64,000 bases of DNA from MGBC163016 sp964462135 (GCA_964462135.1 CAYWWK010000002.1:60094-124093); one strand, 5' to 3'; positions 55,443-63,978 are shown, counted from the first letter of the stretch. Notes: generated by a model not told the origin, from the letters alone. Made by a program: numbers and translations.

Positions 55443-55814
55443 CTACTTTCTCTTGCCGCCGATTTGCTTGCGCGGGCCCTTGCGCGTACGGGCATTGGTA
55501 TGCGTGCGCTGACCACGGACCGGCAGGCCACGACGATGACGAAGACCGCGATAGCAGCCGATCTCCATGAGACGCTTGATGTTCTGCGAAACCTCACGAT
55601 GAAGGTCACCCTCGACCTTCAGGTGGCTTTGGATGTAATCGCGAAGCTTGGAAAGGTCCTCTTCAGTAAGATCCTTGACGCGCGTATCAGGGTTGACCCC
55701 TGTCTCTGCGAGGATCTTCTTCGAAGTGGTGAGGCCGATTCCGTAGATGTAGGTAAGAGCGATCTCCACGCGCTTGCTCTGCGGAAGGTCTACGCCTACA
55801 AGACGTACTGCCAT
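55443..55814 (-). CDS. rpsM: Ribosomal protein S13
   Basis: 123 residues; VRLVGVDLPQSKR start, helix-turn and basic tail RTHTNARTRKGPRK. Follows rpmJ. Confidence 0.97.
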   Translation of the reverse strand: MAVRLVGVDLPQSKRVEIALTYIYGIGLTTSKKILAETGVNPDTRVKDLTEEDLSKLRDYIQSHLKVEGDLHREVSQNIKRLMEIGCYRGLRHRRGLPVRGQRTHTNARTRKGPRKQIGGKRK

Positions 55815-55829
55815 GTTCTTCTTCCTCCC

Positions 55830-55943
55830 TTAGCCTTGACGCTGCTTATGGCGGGGATTGTCGCAAATAACGAGGACCCTGCCGTGACGTCGGATGATCT
55901 TGCACTTGTCGCACATCTTCTTGACCGAAGGACGTACCTTCAT
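55830..55943 (-). CDS. rpmJ: Ribosomal protein L36
   Basis: 37 residues, MKVRPSVKKMCDKC..., with the zinc ligands C11, C14, C27 and H32. Short gene between infA and rpsM, as in most bacteria. Confidence 0.95.
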   Translation of the reverse strand: MKVRPSVKKMCDKCKIIRRHGRVLVICDNPRHKQRQG

Positions 55944-56089
55944 CTTTCTTCCTTTCGGTAGATGTCTTTCTTTCTATACCTGCACGCCCAGCCGCTGGCG
56001 AGAATTTTCAATGCCCTTGCGAATGGATGAGGAGCGTCGGCTCTCCCTTGGGCAACAAGCCCCACCCAATCACGTTTTAATGCAAATGC

Positions 56090-56308
56090 TTACTTGAAGC
56101 GATAGGTGATGCGCCCACGGTTCAGGTCGTAGACGGAAAGCTCAACCGTAACCTTGTCACCGGGGAGAATCTTGATGTAGTGCATGCGCATCTTGCCGGA
56201 GATATGGGCAAGGATCTCATGCCCGTTCTCAAGCTCGACCTTGAACATCGCATTGGGCAGTGCCTCACGCACCGTACCCTCGAGTTCAATCACATCTTCC
56301 TTAGCCAA
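56090..56308 (-). CDS. infA: Translation initiation factor IF-1
   Basis: 72 residues; OB fold, EDVIELEGTVREALPNAMF. TTG start with a GGAGGCG site. First gene of the operon; the 146 bases to rpmJ hold no gene I see. Confidence 0.96.
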   Translation of the reverse strand: MAKEDVIELEGTVREALPNAMFKVELENGHEILAHISGKMRMHYIKILPGDKVTVELSVYDLNRGRITYRFK

Positions 56309-56620
56309 AGGTTCGCCTCCAAAAGCCAGCTTTTACACAGCGAACGTTGACTTTAACAAAGAATAGGCCGGAATATGATGAGAAATCAAAAAAAAGGCGT
56401 ACAAAAACTTGAAACCGGCTTTGCTGGTCTTTGAATGCCTGCATGTCAGGCGTGCAGCTTGAAGCTGCGCCGCTCTTCCAAGACGTGAGGTGCTTGGGAG
56501 CAGCCAGGTATTCGCGCGACCGCATTCCCTGCGCGCGCAACCGCCTTGTCGGTTGACATGAAATGCTAGCAGAACTTATTGATGGATTGCAAGGGGAAGT
56601 ACGGATGATGTCAAAAGAGC
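56309..56620 (-). other. Untranslated leader and intergenic space between dnaX and infA
   Basis: 312 bases without a plausible gene. It contains a candidate promoter at its upstream end (separate entry), a GCAGCTT-G-AAGCTGC inverted repeat at 56454-56468, an imperfect small stem at 56414-56428, and a T8 run on the minus strand at 56388-56395. A structured 5' leader for infA is possible but not proven. Confidence 0.5.
56586..56614 (-). promoter_or_regulatory. Candidate promoter of the infA operon
   Basis: TTGACA (56609-56614), 17-base spacing, then TGCAAT (56586-56591) on the minus strand just after dnaX. The -35 is perfect, the -10 weak. Confidence 0.4.
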
Positions 56621-58504
56621 CTAATCCACTTCGGTGAAGGTGACATCTGACCCGAATGCACCCGCCAGAAGGCTGTTCAGATCCGCCGCTTCGTCCTCTT
56701 GGGCAACGGGAGGCATCTCCGATTCATAGACAGAATCTGGAACCGGATCAGGTTCAGGCGCCTGAACAGGGACGGCCTTTTGCTCTGGTTCAGGTTCAGG
56801 TGCAGGGGATGCAACTGGCTTGGAATCGGGCTCCTCGGTTGCCACCGTCTCAGGCTCCTGAACAGGTTCCGGCTCAGGGTCTGGGCCAGATGCCGCAGAC
56901 GAAGAGATGGTCATCGTGGCCGCCGTCGACTGATCAGTCGCTGCCCCTTCGCCATTGACGAACTTGAAGCGCAGACCAGGAGCGCCTGCCTGAGCGAAGG
57001 CCTCTCCCAGAAAGCCCAGAGCTTCAGGGCTTTGTGCCGCATTGATGTTGAAGTCCCGATAGGGAACCAGCCCGATGCTCAGCACCTCACCGGGCACCTC
57101 CCATGAAGGATGGGAACTCATGAACAGCACGCTATGGGCCACCGAAAGACGCTTCAGGTGCGCCAAGGCCATCTCCCACAACTGATTGAGATCCCGTGCG
57201 GCAACATCAGCAGGGCTGGCCGATCGGACCGGAGCCGCCTGCGCCTCCTGAGCCGAAGCAGCTTCAACAGGCTGAGACCGCTGAACGTCTGTGGGTTTCG
57301 GCTGAACGGGGGATGAGGAGTCCGGCACCGCCGTCTGAACGGATGCAGCCTCCTTCGAAACAGGCGCATTGCGTTCGATAGCCTCAACCCGTTCAGCCAG
57401 CGACGAAAGCGTCAGATCAGATTCAGGGCGGATCAGGCGCGTCAGAGCTATCTCGAAGGAAAGCCGCTGATTGGTGGAGGTCTTCAAGTCAGCCATGAGG
57501 TCAGCCAGGACGCTCAGCATGCGGGCAAGCCTGTCCGGCCCGAAGAGCCTCAGCTTGGCTTCCATCTCTCGCTGCGTTGATTCGGGAACCTCCAATGCCA
57601 CCTCAGCATCGGTCAGGGACATCACGTACATATCCCGCACGTATTCGGCCATATCCTGGGTGAACTGGGCCAGATCAGCCCCCGTTTCCATGTATTGGCT
57701 GGTCCAGCGGAAACAGGCAGCGGCATCACGTGCGCCGATGGCTTGAAGGACTTCATCCATATCAGAAGAGTCAAGAGAACCCAACAGACGCTCTGCCGCC
57801 TGCAGCGTGAGGGACCCATCCGAGAAGGCGATCAGCTGTTCCAAGGAGGTAAGCGCATCACGCATGCCGCCTTGGGCCCGATGAGCAACCAGTTCAAGGG
57901 CGCTCCCCTCGAACGGCACGCCCTCCATCTCACAGATGGCACCCAGGCGACTTACCAGCTCTTCGGTGGAGATGCGACGGAAGTCGAAGCGCTGACACCG
58001 GGAATGGATGGTGTCAGGCACTTTCTGGGGATCAGTGGTGCACAGGATGAACACCACATGCGCAGGAGGCTCTTCCAGCGTCTTCAAAAGCGCATTGAAG
58101 GCTGCCATGGAGAGCATGTGCACCTCGTCGATGATGTAGACCTTGTATCGCCCACGCGTAGGTGCATAGCTTACACGCCCGATGATCTCGTCACGGACGT
58201 TGTCCACGCCCGTGCGACTTGCCGCATCCAACTCGTAGACATCAGGGTGTTCGCCATCAGCGATCAGCAGGCAGTCCTCGCAGGTGCCATCCGGATCGTC
58301 GGTAGGACCCCGTTCGCAAAGCAGCGCCTTGGCCAGCAAGCGCGCCGTGGTGGTCTTGCCGGTACCGCGCGGCCCCGTGAACAGATACGCATGGCTTACC
58401 TTGTCTGAGGCGATGGCGTTCTTGAGCGTCCGTTCGATGTGCTCTTGTCCCACCACGTCCTCGAATACCTGCGGACGATATTTCCTATAGAGTGCTTCTG
58501 CCAA
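56621..58504 (-). CDS. dnaX: DNA polymerase III gamma/tau subunit
   Basis: 627 residues. Clamp-loader ATPase with Walker A GPRGTGKTT (44-52), DEVHML Walker B, and the SRC motif (HSRCQRF). In the zinc module C63, C75 and C78 remain, but the fourth Cys usually three positions before C75 is Asp72. A long Pro/Glu-rich linker precedes the tau-like end. TTG start with AAGGAG. It loads the sliding clamp during replication. Confidence 0.95.
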   Translation of the reverse strand: MAEALYRKYRPQVFEDVVGQEHIERTLKNAIASDKVSHAYLFTGPRGTGKTTTARLLAKALLCERGPTDDPDGTCEDCLLIADGEHPDVYELDAASRTGVDNVRDEIIGRVSYAPTRGRYKVYIIDEVHMLSMAAFNALLKTLEEPPAHVVFILCTTDPQKVPDTIHSRCQRFDFRRISTEELVSRLGAICEMEGVPFEGSALELVAHRAQGGMRDALTSLEQLIAFSDGSLTLQAAERLLGSLDSSDMDEVLQAIGARDAAACFRWTSQYMETGADLAQFTQDMAEYVRDMYVMSLTDAEVALEVPESTQREMEAKLRLFGPDRLARMLSVLADLMADLKTSTNQRLSFEIALTRLIRPESDLTLSSLAERVEAIERNAPVSKEAASVQTAVPDSSSPVQPKPTDVQRSQPVEAASAQEAQAAPVRSASPADVAARDLNQLWEMALAHLKRLSVAHSVLFMSSHPSWEVPGEVLSIGLVPYRDFNINAAQSPEALGFLGEAFAQAGAPGLRFKFVNGEGAATDQSTAATMTISSSAASGPDPEPEPVQEPETVATEEPDSKPVASPAPEPEPEQKAVPVQAPEPDPVPDSVYESEMPPVAQEDEAADLNSLLAGAFGSDVTFTEVD

Positions 58505-58569
58505 GATGACTCCTTCAGCGCCTCAGACCGTTCAGGCAATTCTAGCATCTGGGTATCCTTGGTCCCCCG

Positions 58570-58585
58570 CGTGAGATTAGGAACG
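58570..58585. repeat. 16-bp direct repeat, copy 1
   Basis: CGTGAGATTAGGAACG, identical to 59370-59385 and in the same orientation. Lies between dnaX and hepT. Together the copies enclose the toxin-antitoxin pair. Confidence 0.9.
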
Positions 58586-58626
58586 TCCCAGATCGCATAC
58601 AGATCGCATACCAAACAGGCGATGCC

Positions 58627-58968
58627 TCATTCAAATGGCAATAGAGCATCTACGCACTCGATGAAAGGCTCCAGTTCGTCAAAGACAACGGCTGCGATCA
58701 TATTCCAGTTGGTCCCCTCATAATCATGGACCAACCGATGTCTGAGTCCGGCAATCTGAACCCACGGAGCTTCTGGATGACTTTCAACGAATGCCAGCGA
58801 AAGACAGTTTGCCTGCTCTCCAATATTATACAAAGGCGTGGTCACCAGTCATTGTGTTTCGATGTCACAGATAAGCATATCTCGCGTTATCGAGCGAGAT
58901 TTGATCACTTGCAGAAGTTGGTGACCTACTATAGATATGCGCTCAAGTCGATAAGCGTCACTTTTCAC
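58627..58968 (-). pseudogene. hepT: HepT-like RNase toxin, interrupted by an in-frame TGA
   Basis: From the GTG at 58968 (overlapping the mntA stop as GTGA) the frame runs 113 residues, the family length. The R-x4-H-x-Y active-site motif is intact (R76, H81, Y83). Codon 40 (58849-58851) is TGA at a position where HepT relatives have Trp, so a TGG to TGA change is the simple explanation. The part after the stop has a later GTG but would miss the first helix. HepT is a HEPN-fold RNase held in check by MntA. Confidence 0.82.
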
Positions 58969-59264
58969 AACCGCACCGCTTCCTGCAGAACGGCATCGCG
59001 AAATGGACCAGCATCAAGTTCAGAGATCTCAAAGACATCAACCATCTTGCCCGATGCGCGATGAAGGTCTTCTGCAACGCCAAAGATATCAAGCGGCCTG
59101 AACCCGGAACCGCCCTCCAAAAGGATATCGATGTCTGACCCCTCATCAGCCTCACCGCGAGCATAGGAGCCAAAAAGACTGGCAGAGCGCATGCCATATC
59201 GCTCCAAGATAGGCAGCAGCATGGCGCGGATCTCGGATGTTTCAAGCACTCCAGAAATCGACAT
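58965..59264 (-). CDS. mntA: MntA-like nucleotidyltransferase antitoxin
   Basis: 99 residues. The minimal nucleotidyltransferase motif GS-x10-D-x-D is complete (G32, S33, D44, D46). MntA adds AMP to HepT's Y in the RxxxxHxY motif and so neutralises it. ATG at 59264 has an AGGAGG site. It overlaps hepT by four bases. Confidence 0.88.
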   Translation of the reverse strand: MSISGVLETSEIRAMLLPILERYGMRSASLFGSYARGEADEGSDIDILLEGGSGFRPLDIFGVAEDLHRASGKMVDVFEISELDAGPFRDAVLQEAVRL

Positions 59265-59296
59265 CGCGCCTCCTGTCATCGTGTTGGGACAAGAGC

Positions 59297-59325
59297 ATGA
59301 TAGCACGCGGCACCGTTCATCTCGA
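59297..59325 (-). promoter_or_regulatory. Candidate promoter of mntA-hepT
   Basis: TCGAGA, 17-base spacing, TATCAT on the minus strand, about 30 bases before the mntA start. Four of six -35 bases match consensus. Confidence 0.4.
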
Positions 59326-59369
59326 ACAGTTCAGCACTATCGCCAACGAGCACTGCTAGGGCACGCACA

Positions 59370-59385
59370 CGTGAGATTAGGAACG
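59370..59385. repeat. 16-bp direct repeat, copy 2
   Basis: Same sequence and orientation as 58570-58585, 800 bases away. It lies just upstream of mntA, in the 312-bp space 59265-59576 that otherwise holds only two promoters and AT-rich DNA. Confidence 0.9.
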
Positions 59386-59506
59386 GGCGGCGCTAAAGGT
59401 TACTGGTCAGACAACCCCGTGCACCACACATTCCGCCTTACGCCCCTCATTCTATAAAAATAAAGCCACTTTCTTTTACACAGAAAGTTATTTTCTTTAT
59501 TTTATG

Positions 59507-59534
59507 TTGACAAAAACTAGATATTGACTATATT
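59507..59534 (+). promoter_or_regulatory. Promoter of the NYN gene
   Basis: TTGACA, 16-base spacing, TATATT on the plus strand, 43 bases before the ATG. Lies in a strongly AT-rich stretch (59450-59575), unlike flanking DNA. Confidence 0.65.
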
Positions 59535-59576
59535 GAATAATCACAACATAAAGTACTTATAAAGAAAGGATGAATA

Positions 59577-60050
59577 ATGAATAAACGAACTGACGTAGTA
59601 AGCGCTTGTAAAGATCGTCGCCTATTCATGGTTGATATCGAGAACGCAGTAGGAACCGGAAAGCTAGACGAACGCAAGGTTGCTTACGCAATGAACAAGA
59701 TCGCCAAACTCCATTCCCTCACGGATAACGACCTCGTGATCGTCGGCATCAGCCATAAGCGCAATGCGTTTCCGGTCGGATTGCAGCTTCCAGGTATCCG
59801 CATCGTGTTTCACCCCGGAAAGAACGGCGCGGACCTGGCACTCAAAGATGTGCTTGCAAAGGAGCGAATCTCCGAGAGGTTCATGGAAGTCATCCTTGTA
59901 TCCGGCGATGGGATATTCGCTGAAGATGTCGAACGCCTGAGGGCCGCAGGAACACGGGTGAACATCACAGCGCGCAAGGGCAATCTGTCACAGAAGCTGG
60001 CAATGAAGGCTACTGAAGTTCTGTACCCGAAGATCAAGCGGGCGGCCTGA
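59577..60050 (+). CDS. NYN/PIN-like nuclease domain protein
   Basis: 157 residues. The order of acidic residues fits an NYN ribonuclease: D20-x-E22-N23 (MVDIENAV), D86 in GADLALKDVL, D111 in VSGDGIFAEDV and D117. The C-terminus is basic. NYN domains cut RNA and are often found in mobile and defence contexts. GAAAGGATG start site. First gene of the plus-strand island. The RNA target is unknown. Confidence 0.78.
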   Translation: MNKRTDVVSACKDRRLFMVDIENAVGTGKLDERKVAYAMNKIAKLHSLTDNDLVIVGISHKRNAFPVGLQLPGIRIVFHPGKNGADLALKDVLAKERISERFMEVILVSGDGIFAEDVERLRAAGTRVNITARKGNLSQKLAMKATEVLYPKIKRAA

Positions 60051-60178
60051 TGAGCACACGAACCTTCCGTCCGCCTTAGAGCGCCAACCCAGGCAGAACC
60101 TCTTCGATTGCCGCAAACGCCTGCACTCCGGAGATCGCTCTTTCACAGAACACCTCGTACTACCATCAAGGAGATATC

Positions 60179-61171
60179 ATGGCTTTCCGCACTATAATCA
60201 ATAAAGGCAATGTAAAGATCAATTCCACCCAACAAGAACGCACCTGCTCCATCGAAAGGCAAATCATGGCAGAACGCAACGAACAGACCCTGGTAAATTT
60301 TAAGATTGACGCAATAGTGAAAGAATCCGCCGAGGCAACGCTGTCCAGCATGGGCTTGAGCACCTCAGCTTATCTCGGCATGTGCCTTCGCAAGCTTGCG
60401 CAAGATCGCAGCCTGCCCTTTGACCTTAAACTGGATCCAGAGTTCTGGATAGATGAGGCTCAAGTCGGAAGAGCGGCAGAGCTCCTACGCTCAGGAGTGT
60501 TCGAAAAGATAGCAACCTTCCGGGATCGGCTGTTGGCGCACATCACAGAATGCTTTACGAATGAGTGTGCGCCCCTTGCCCGTGAGCTTATCACCTCGCA
60601 TGCCATCATCAAAGATAAGCTCTCCGACCCTGACAAGGATATTGCAAGGGTGCTCCGCTCGCGCGTAGTGGGCTTCAACGCAGACGTCAGGGCATGCGAT
60701 ATGGCGAGTTTGCTCTATTTCTTCTCAGATCCCACATGGGCTGAGATCGCCTCCGAAGATTCTGCCAGCGACCCTTATATAAAGAAGCTCGCATTCGAAC
60801 TGGCTGCCTTCTTCGAGGCACAATATGCATATGTCACGGACTCTCTCCTAGAGTTCTGCACTCATGAAGATATCGAAGGAGCTCTTTGCAGCGAGTCGGT
60901 CACCCATGGATCAGCCCTTGTTCTAGCATCAGAGCTTGATGCGGTCATGAGCACTGTTATCGACGAATACGAAGAGCACACAAGCAGCTTTTCTTTGAGG
61001 TTCGTTGGCGCCGAGGCTTACATCACAACCCTTGAGACCATTCTCGCAGATAGGAAACGCGCCGAGAAGGAGGCAGATTCCTGCGGCCTTAGGGCTCAGA
61101 TGCGCGAATACCTTGAGTGCGAGAGAACTGCTCTAGATCATGCTCTAACGGATATGCACTGCACGCGCTAA
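60179..61171 (+). CDS. RelB/DinJ-like antitoxin domain fused to an unknown region
   Basis: 330 residues; ATG with an AAGGAGATATC site. Residues about 36-84 match the RelB/DinJ ribbon-helix-helix family (TLVNFKIDAIVKESAEATL, GLSTSAYLGMCL, and the end motif LPFDLKL). The remaining 240 residues are helical and acidic without a recognised domain. No RelE/YafQ toxin is adjacent. The RHH part probably binds DNA; the fused part is new to me. 129 bases after the NYN gene. Confidence 0.6.
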   Translation: MAFRTIINKGNVKINSTQQERTCSIERQIMAERNEQTLVNFKIDAIVKESAEATLSSMGLSTSAYLGMCLRKLAQDRSLPFDLKLDPEFWIDEAQVGRAAELLRSGVFEKIATFRDRLLAHITECFTNECAPLARELITSHAIIKDKLSDPDKDIARVLRSRVVGFNADVRACDMASLLYFFSDPTWAEIASEDSASDPYIKKLAFELAAFFEAQYAYVTDSLLEFCTHEDIEGALCSESVTHGSALVLASELDAVMSTVIDEYEEHTSSFSLRFVGAEAYITTLETILADRKRAEKEADSCGLRAQMREYLECERTALDHALTDMHCTR

Positions 61172-61269
61172 GGCATGAAGCGGTGACAGGGGTGCGGGGG
61201 CATGCGCATCTCTGTCGTCATATACTACAAAACGATCCGTCTCCATGCGATCGAACGGGAAGAGGCATC

Positions 61270-62823
61270 ATGGCAAGCGACGGTTTCTTCAACAGACGAT
61301 CAGGCACCTGGGTTTCTCCTGAAAGAGCACACCAACATGTAGGCGAATCCTTCGGCGGGTTCGAGAAGGCACGCAGTACCAAGACCGGTAATTTCTATAT
61401 GCGCCCTGATAGCGGATCCGGTAGCTCCAGCAGCTGCTCCTCATTTCTTTCCTCAATGACGGAGTATCAGATAATCAACAACCTCTTAGACAACATGCTC
61501 CAGAAGCAGCAAAGAGACTTCGAGCGAAAATACGGCCCATCAGATGTATCCAGCTTTCATGCATGCTTGAAAACACTCGAAATGGGAACACGGATCCTTA
61601 GGAGAGATGCTCAAGAATCCGGAAAGGTCTTGCTGCACTCAACTCTTTACGATATCGACATCGAGCCATACCTCGATGATCGAAAAATCAGGGAACTGCA
61701 ACAAACAGGGGACTATGATCCCTTCCTCACCGAAATTCATAACGCTATTTGCCTAACATCCCACAGCTTTTTCCACGATATATCAAAGGCGCTTGAAGGA
61801 GAGGATGCCGACCAGGGAGTAAGGCCATTGCAACTTGTCTGCGAAGAGGTCAAACAAGTTCTTGATGACGCAATACTATTCTTCCCAGCAACGGAGCACG
61901 CAAAAAGCCTTGCGAAGGAGCAACGGAATGCCAGGAAAGCGCTCTTCTGGAGACATATCCATAAGGCCCAATCAATCGTCAATGAATACCTCCTTGAGCA
62001 GGCTGCGCTGAAGAGGGAATGCGGACACTTTAACACCGCTTTAAAGATCTACGAAACGTTGTGCTTTGAAGCACCTCCAGATGCAGTTGGGGAAACGCAG
62101 GAGGAAATGCACGTCGCGTTGCTTGATAGTCAATATGAAAAGGCAAACGCATTGCAACTCAAGGGTTGCTTAGAGCAAGCGTGTGAGATATATCGCTCAC
62201 TGGGCGATTGGCGTGAATCTGTCGCCAAGGCTGAAGATCTCACACACCTTATCTCGGTCAACAAGAGCATCAGACAAGCTGCTTGCCACATCCGAAATGG
62301 AGATTGCCATTCCGCAGAACAGATACTGTCATACCTTGAAGGGCCCTTGCCCGAACAGGCAGCCCAACTTCTCAACAGCATCAAAAAGATACATTCCATA
62401 GAATCATCGATTGATTTTGACCGACGGAAACTGCATGATCTTGCTCAACTCGTCAAGGAAACCCGAACCTCAGTCTTTCAAGAAAAGATACTGCTGAACC
62501 AGCCAACTCCCTCAGAACGACAGAAAGTTCAGCTGGAAGCAGAACTAGCCACGCTATCCAATGTGCTTAGGGATACATCGCCCTTTCGATTCATGTATCG
62601 ATCTTCTCTGAAAAAGGATATCGAGCAAAAAAGGGTGGAGCTGGACGCGGTCATGCACATGGCCATGGATGAAAGACAACAACGTAAGAAACAGATATTG
62701 AACTCATTCCTGATCAAGCGGAAAAGATTTGATGACTTGAGAAGACAGCAGAACGCCCTTCGGAAAGATATAGACAATCTTCAAAGATCAATCGATATCC
62801 TCAAGAGATTTCCACTTGACTGA
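61270..62823 (+). CDS. Unknown 517-residue helical/coiled-coil protein
   Basis: Start at 61270 with an AAGAGG site; a longer frame begins inside the previous gene and is rejected. The first 60 residues are Gly/Ser/Arg-rich, with an unusual GFFNRRSGTWVSPERA segment. Residues about 210-345 show helical repeats like TPR (FNTALKIYETLCFEAP, LEQACEIYRSLGDWRE), and 400-515 are long charged coiled coil. No membrane segment or enzyme motif. Function unknown; an assembly or scaffold role is a guess. Confidence 0.65.
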   Translation: MASDGFFNRRSGTWVSPERAHQHVGESFGGFEKARSTKTGNFYMRPDSGSGSSSSCSSFLSSMTEYQIINNLLDNMLQKQQRDFERKYGPSDVSSFHACLKTLEMGTRILRRDAQESGKVLLHSTLYDIDIEPYLDDRKIRELQQTGDYDPFLTEIHNAICLTSHSFFHDISKALEGEDADQGVRPLQLVCEEVKQVLDDAILFFPATEHAKSLAKEQRNARKALFWRHIHKAQSIVNEYLLEQAALKRECGHFNTALKIYETLCFEAPPDAVGETQEEMHVALLDSQYEKANALQLKGCLEQACEIYRSLGDWRESVAKAEDLTHLISVNKSIRQAACHIRNGDCHSAEQILSYLEGPLPEQAAQLLNSIKKIHSIESSIDFDRRKLHDLAQLVKETRTSVFQEKILLNQPTPSERQKVQLEAELATLSNVLRDTSPFRFMYRSSLKKDIEQKRVELDAVMHMAMDERQQRKKQILNSFLIKRKRFDDLRRQQNALRKDIDNLQRSIDILKRFPLD

Positions 62824-62952
62824 ATAGTACGTTCACGAATCCACCGAACAAGGAATACAGCTCGCCGATCTTTCTTTTTCTGTCTGGAGAAGAAGCTTCT
62901 TGTGTATGCATACCCTATAGCTTGAGTCCGACCAAGATGGCACGCGATCTTT

Positions 62953-63669
62953 TTACTTGCGGAGTGCCTTTTCTGCTTCCAGCTCAGCTTCGTCGGCAGG
63001 GACGCCGGTCTCGGCCGCCTTTCTCTTGGAAGAGATGGCGCCCTTGATGGCCGCGATGATGGCCGGTGCCACGGAAACACCAACGATGCCCAAGACGATG
63101 ATCTCGAAGTGCTCTTGGACGAACGGCACGCCGCCGAAGAAATAGCCCACCAGCACGAACAGGCTCACCCAAGAGATGCCTCCGATGCAGTTCCAGATGG
63201 TGAACTTGCCGAAGTTCATATGGCCCGTACCAGCAATGAAGGGAGCGAATGTACGGAAGAAGGGCATGAAACGGGTGATGACGATGGTCAGGCCACCATA
63301 CTTCGAGAAGAAGTGATCCAGCTTCGCCATGCGCTCTGGCGTGAGCGCCTTCACCTTGCCCGAATCGATGATGCGATGTCCCAGAAAGCGGGCGATCCAG
63401 TAATTCGACGTGTTTCCCAGGATGGCCGCCGCATAGAAGACGATGAGACTTGCAGCAAGGTTCAGGCCTCCCCCATCCGCCGAGAACACCCCTACCGCAA
63501 ACAACAGGGAGTCGCCGGGGAGGAACGGGAAGAACACGACGCCTGTCTCCACGAACACGATCAAGAACAGAGGTGAATAGACCCAGACCGGTCCGAGTGT
63601 GATGATCCAGCCTGCGATGAACCCACGGGGGTCCTTGAGCAGATTGATGAAGAATTCTACGATTCCCAA
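62953..63669 (-). CDS. DedA family membrane protein
   Basis: 238 residues with about five membrane segments and the family's PFLPGDSLLF, RFMPFFRTFAPFIAG and GGISWVSLFVLVGYFFG motifs. DedA proteins are now linked to lipid (undecaprenyl or phospholipid) transport and envelope homeostasis. TTG start at 63669. The tail is Glu/Lys-rich. The 129 bases between this gene and the plus-strand island hold no gene. Confidence 0.9.
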   Translation of the reverse strand: MGIVEFFINLLKDPRGFIAGWIITLGPVWVYSPLFLIVFVETGVVFFPFLPGDSLLFAVGVFSADGGGLNLAASLIVFYAAAILGNTSNYWIARFLGHRIIDSGKVKALTPERMAKLDHFFSKYGGLTIVITRFMPFFRTFAPFIAGTGHMNFGKFTIWNCIGGISWVSLFVLVGYFFGGVPFVQEHFEIIVLGIVGVSVAPAIIAAIKGAISSKRKAAETGVPADEAELEAEKALRK

Positions 63670-63720
63670 CGTACCAACTTTCGCTTAGATTCCCCTGATC
63701 GGGCAACTGTTGAAGCAAAA

Positions 63721-63830
63721 GCACCCCGGATAAGACAGGACGGGCTCGTCAGCGGTTCCTTATGGCTGCTTCCTCCCGGACCTGACCAGGTTCAGAACAT
63801 GTCGCCCCGTCCTGCCAGACCGAGGTGCTC
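63721..63830 (-). ncRNA. ffs: Signal recognition particle RNA, small bacterial type
   Basis: The minus strand contains the conserved tip GGTCAGGTCCGGGAGGAAGC and then AGCCATAAGG, the SRP RNA hallmark. The outer stem pairs GAGCACC with GGTGCTTTT. A TATACT at 63846-63851 fits its -10. Ends are estimated by pairing. Confidence 0.93.
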
Positions 63831-63845
63831 TTGACGCAACGGATT

Positions 63846-63851
63846 AGTATA
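63846..63851 (-). promoter_or_regulatory. -10 box of the SRP RNA gene
   Basis: TATACT on the minus strand, about 15 bases before the RNA 5' end. No convincing -35. Confidence 0.4.
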
Positions 63852-63947
63852 GTGGATGCCCGTTGGGTTTGCGCGATTACGCCAAAACTTTACATTGAGG
63901 GTCACTCGCAGCGCAAACCCGCCAAGAAGGTTCCCAGGTTGCATTTT

Positions 63948-63978
63948 GGGTCGATCTCCGCTTCGCTCGGATCGACCC
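63948..63978. repeat. 9-bp inverted repeat near the right edge
   Basis: GGGTCGATC/GATCGACCC with a 13-base spacer; no T run follows on either strand. The last 160 bases show no gene. Confidence 0.4.

Noticed and set aside
58849..58851. Selenocysteine or a changed genetic code at the hepT TGA
   Set aside because: Relatives have Trp, no SECIS-like stem follows, and TGA ends normal genes elsewhere here (for example paaK-1 and mntA).
59577..60050. Phage integrase or transposase in the island
   Set aside because: No such motifs; the acidic residues fit NYN better.
61117..61269. Earlier start of the coiled-coil gene
   Set aside because: Overlaps the end of the RHH-fusion gene in another frame without a ribosome site; 61270 has one.
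62895..62910. Terminator AAGAAGCTTCTT between the island and the DedA gene
   Set aside because: A palindrome without a loop and without a T run.
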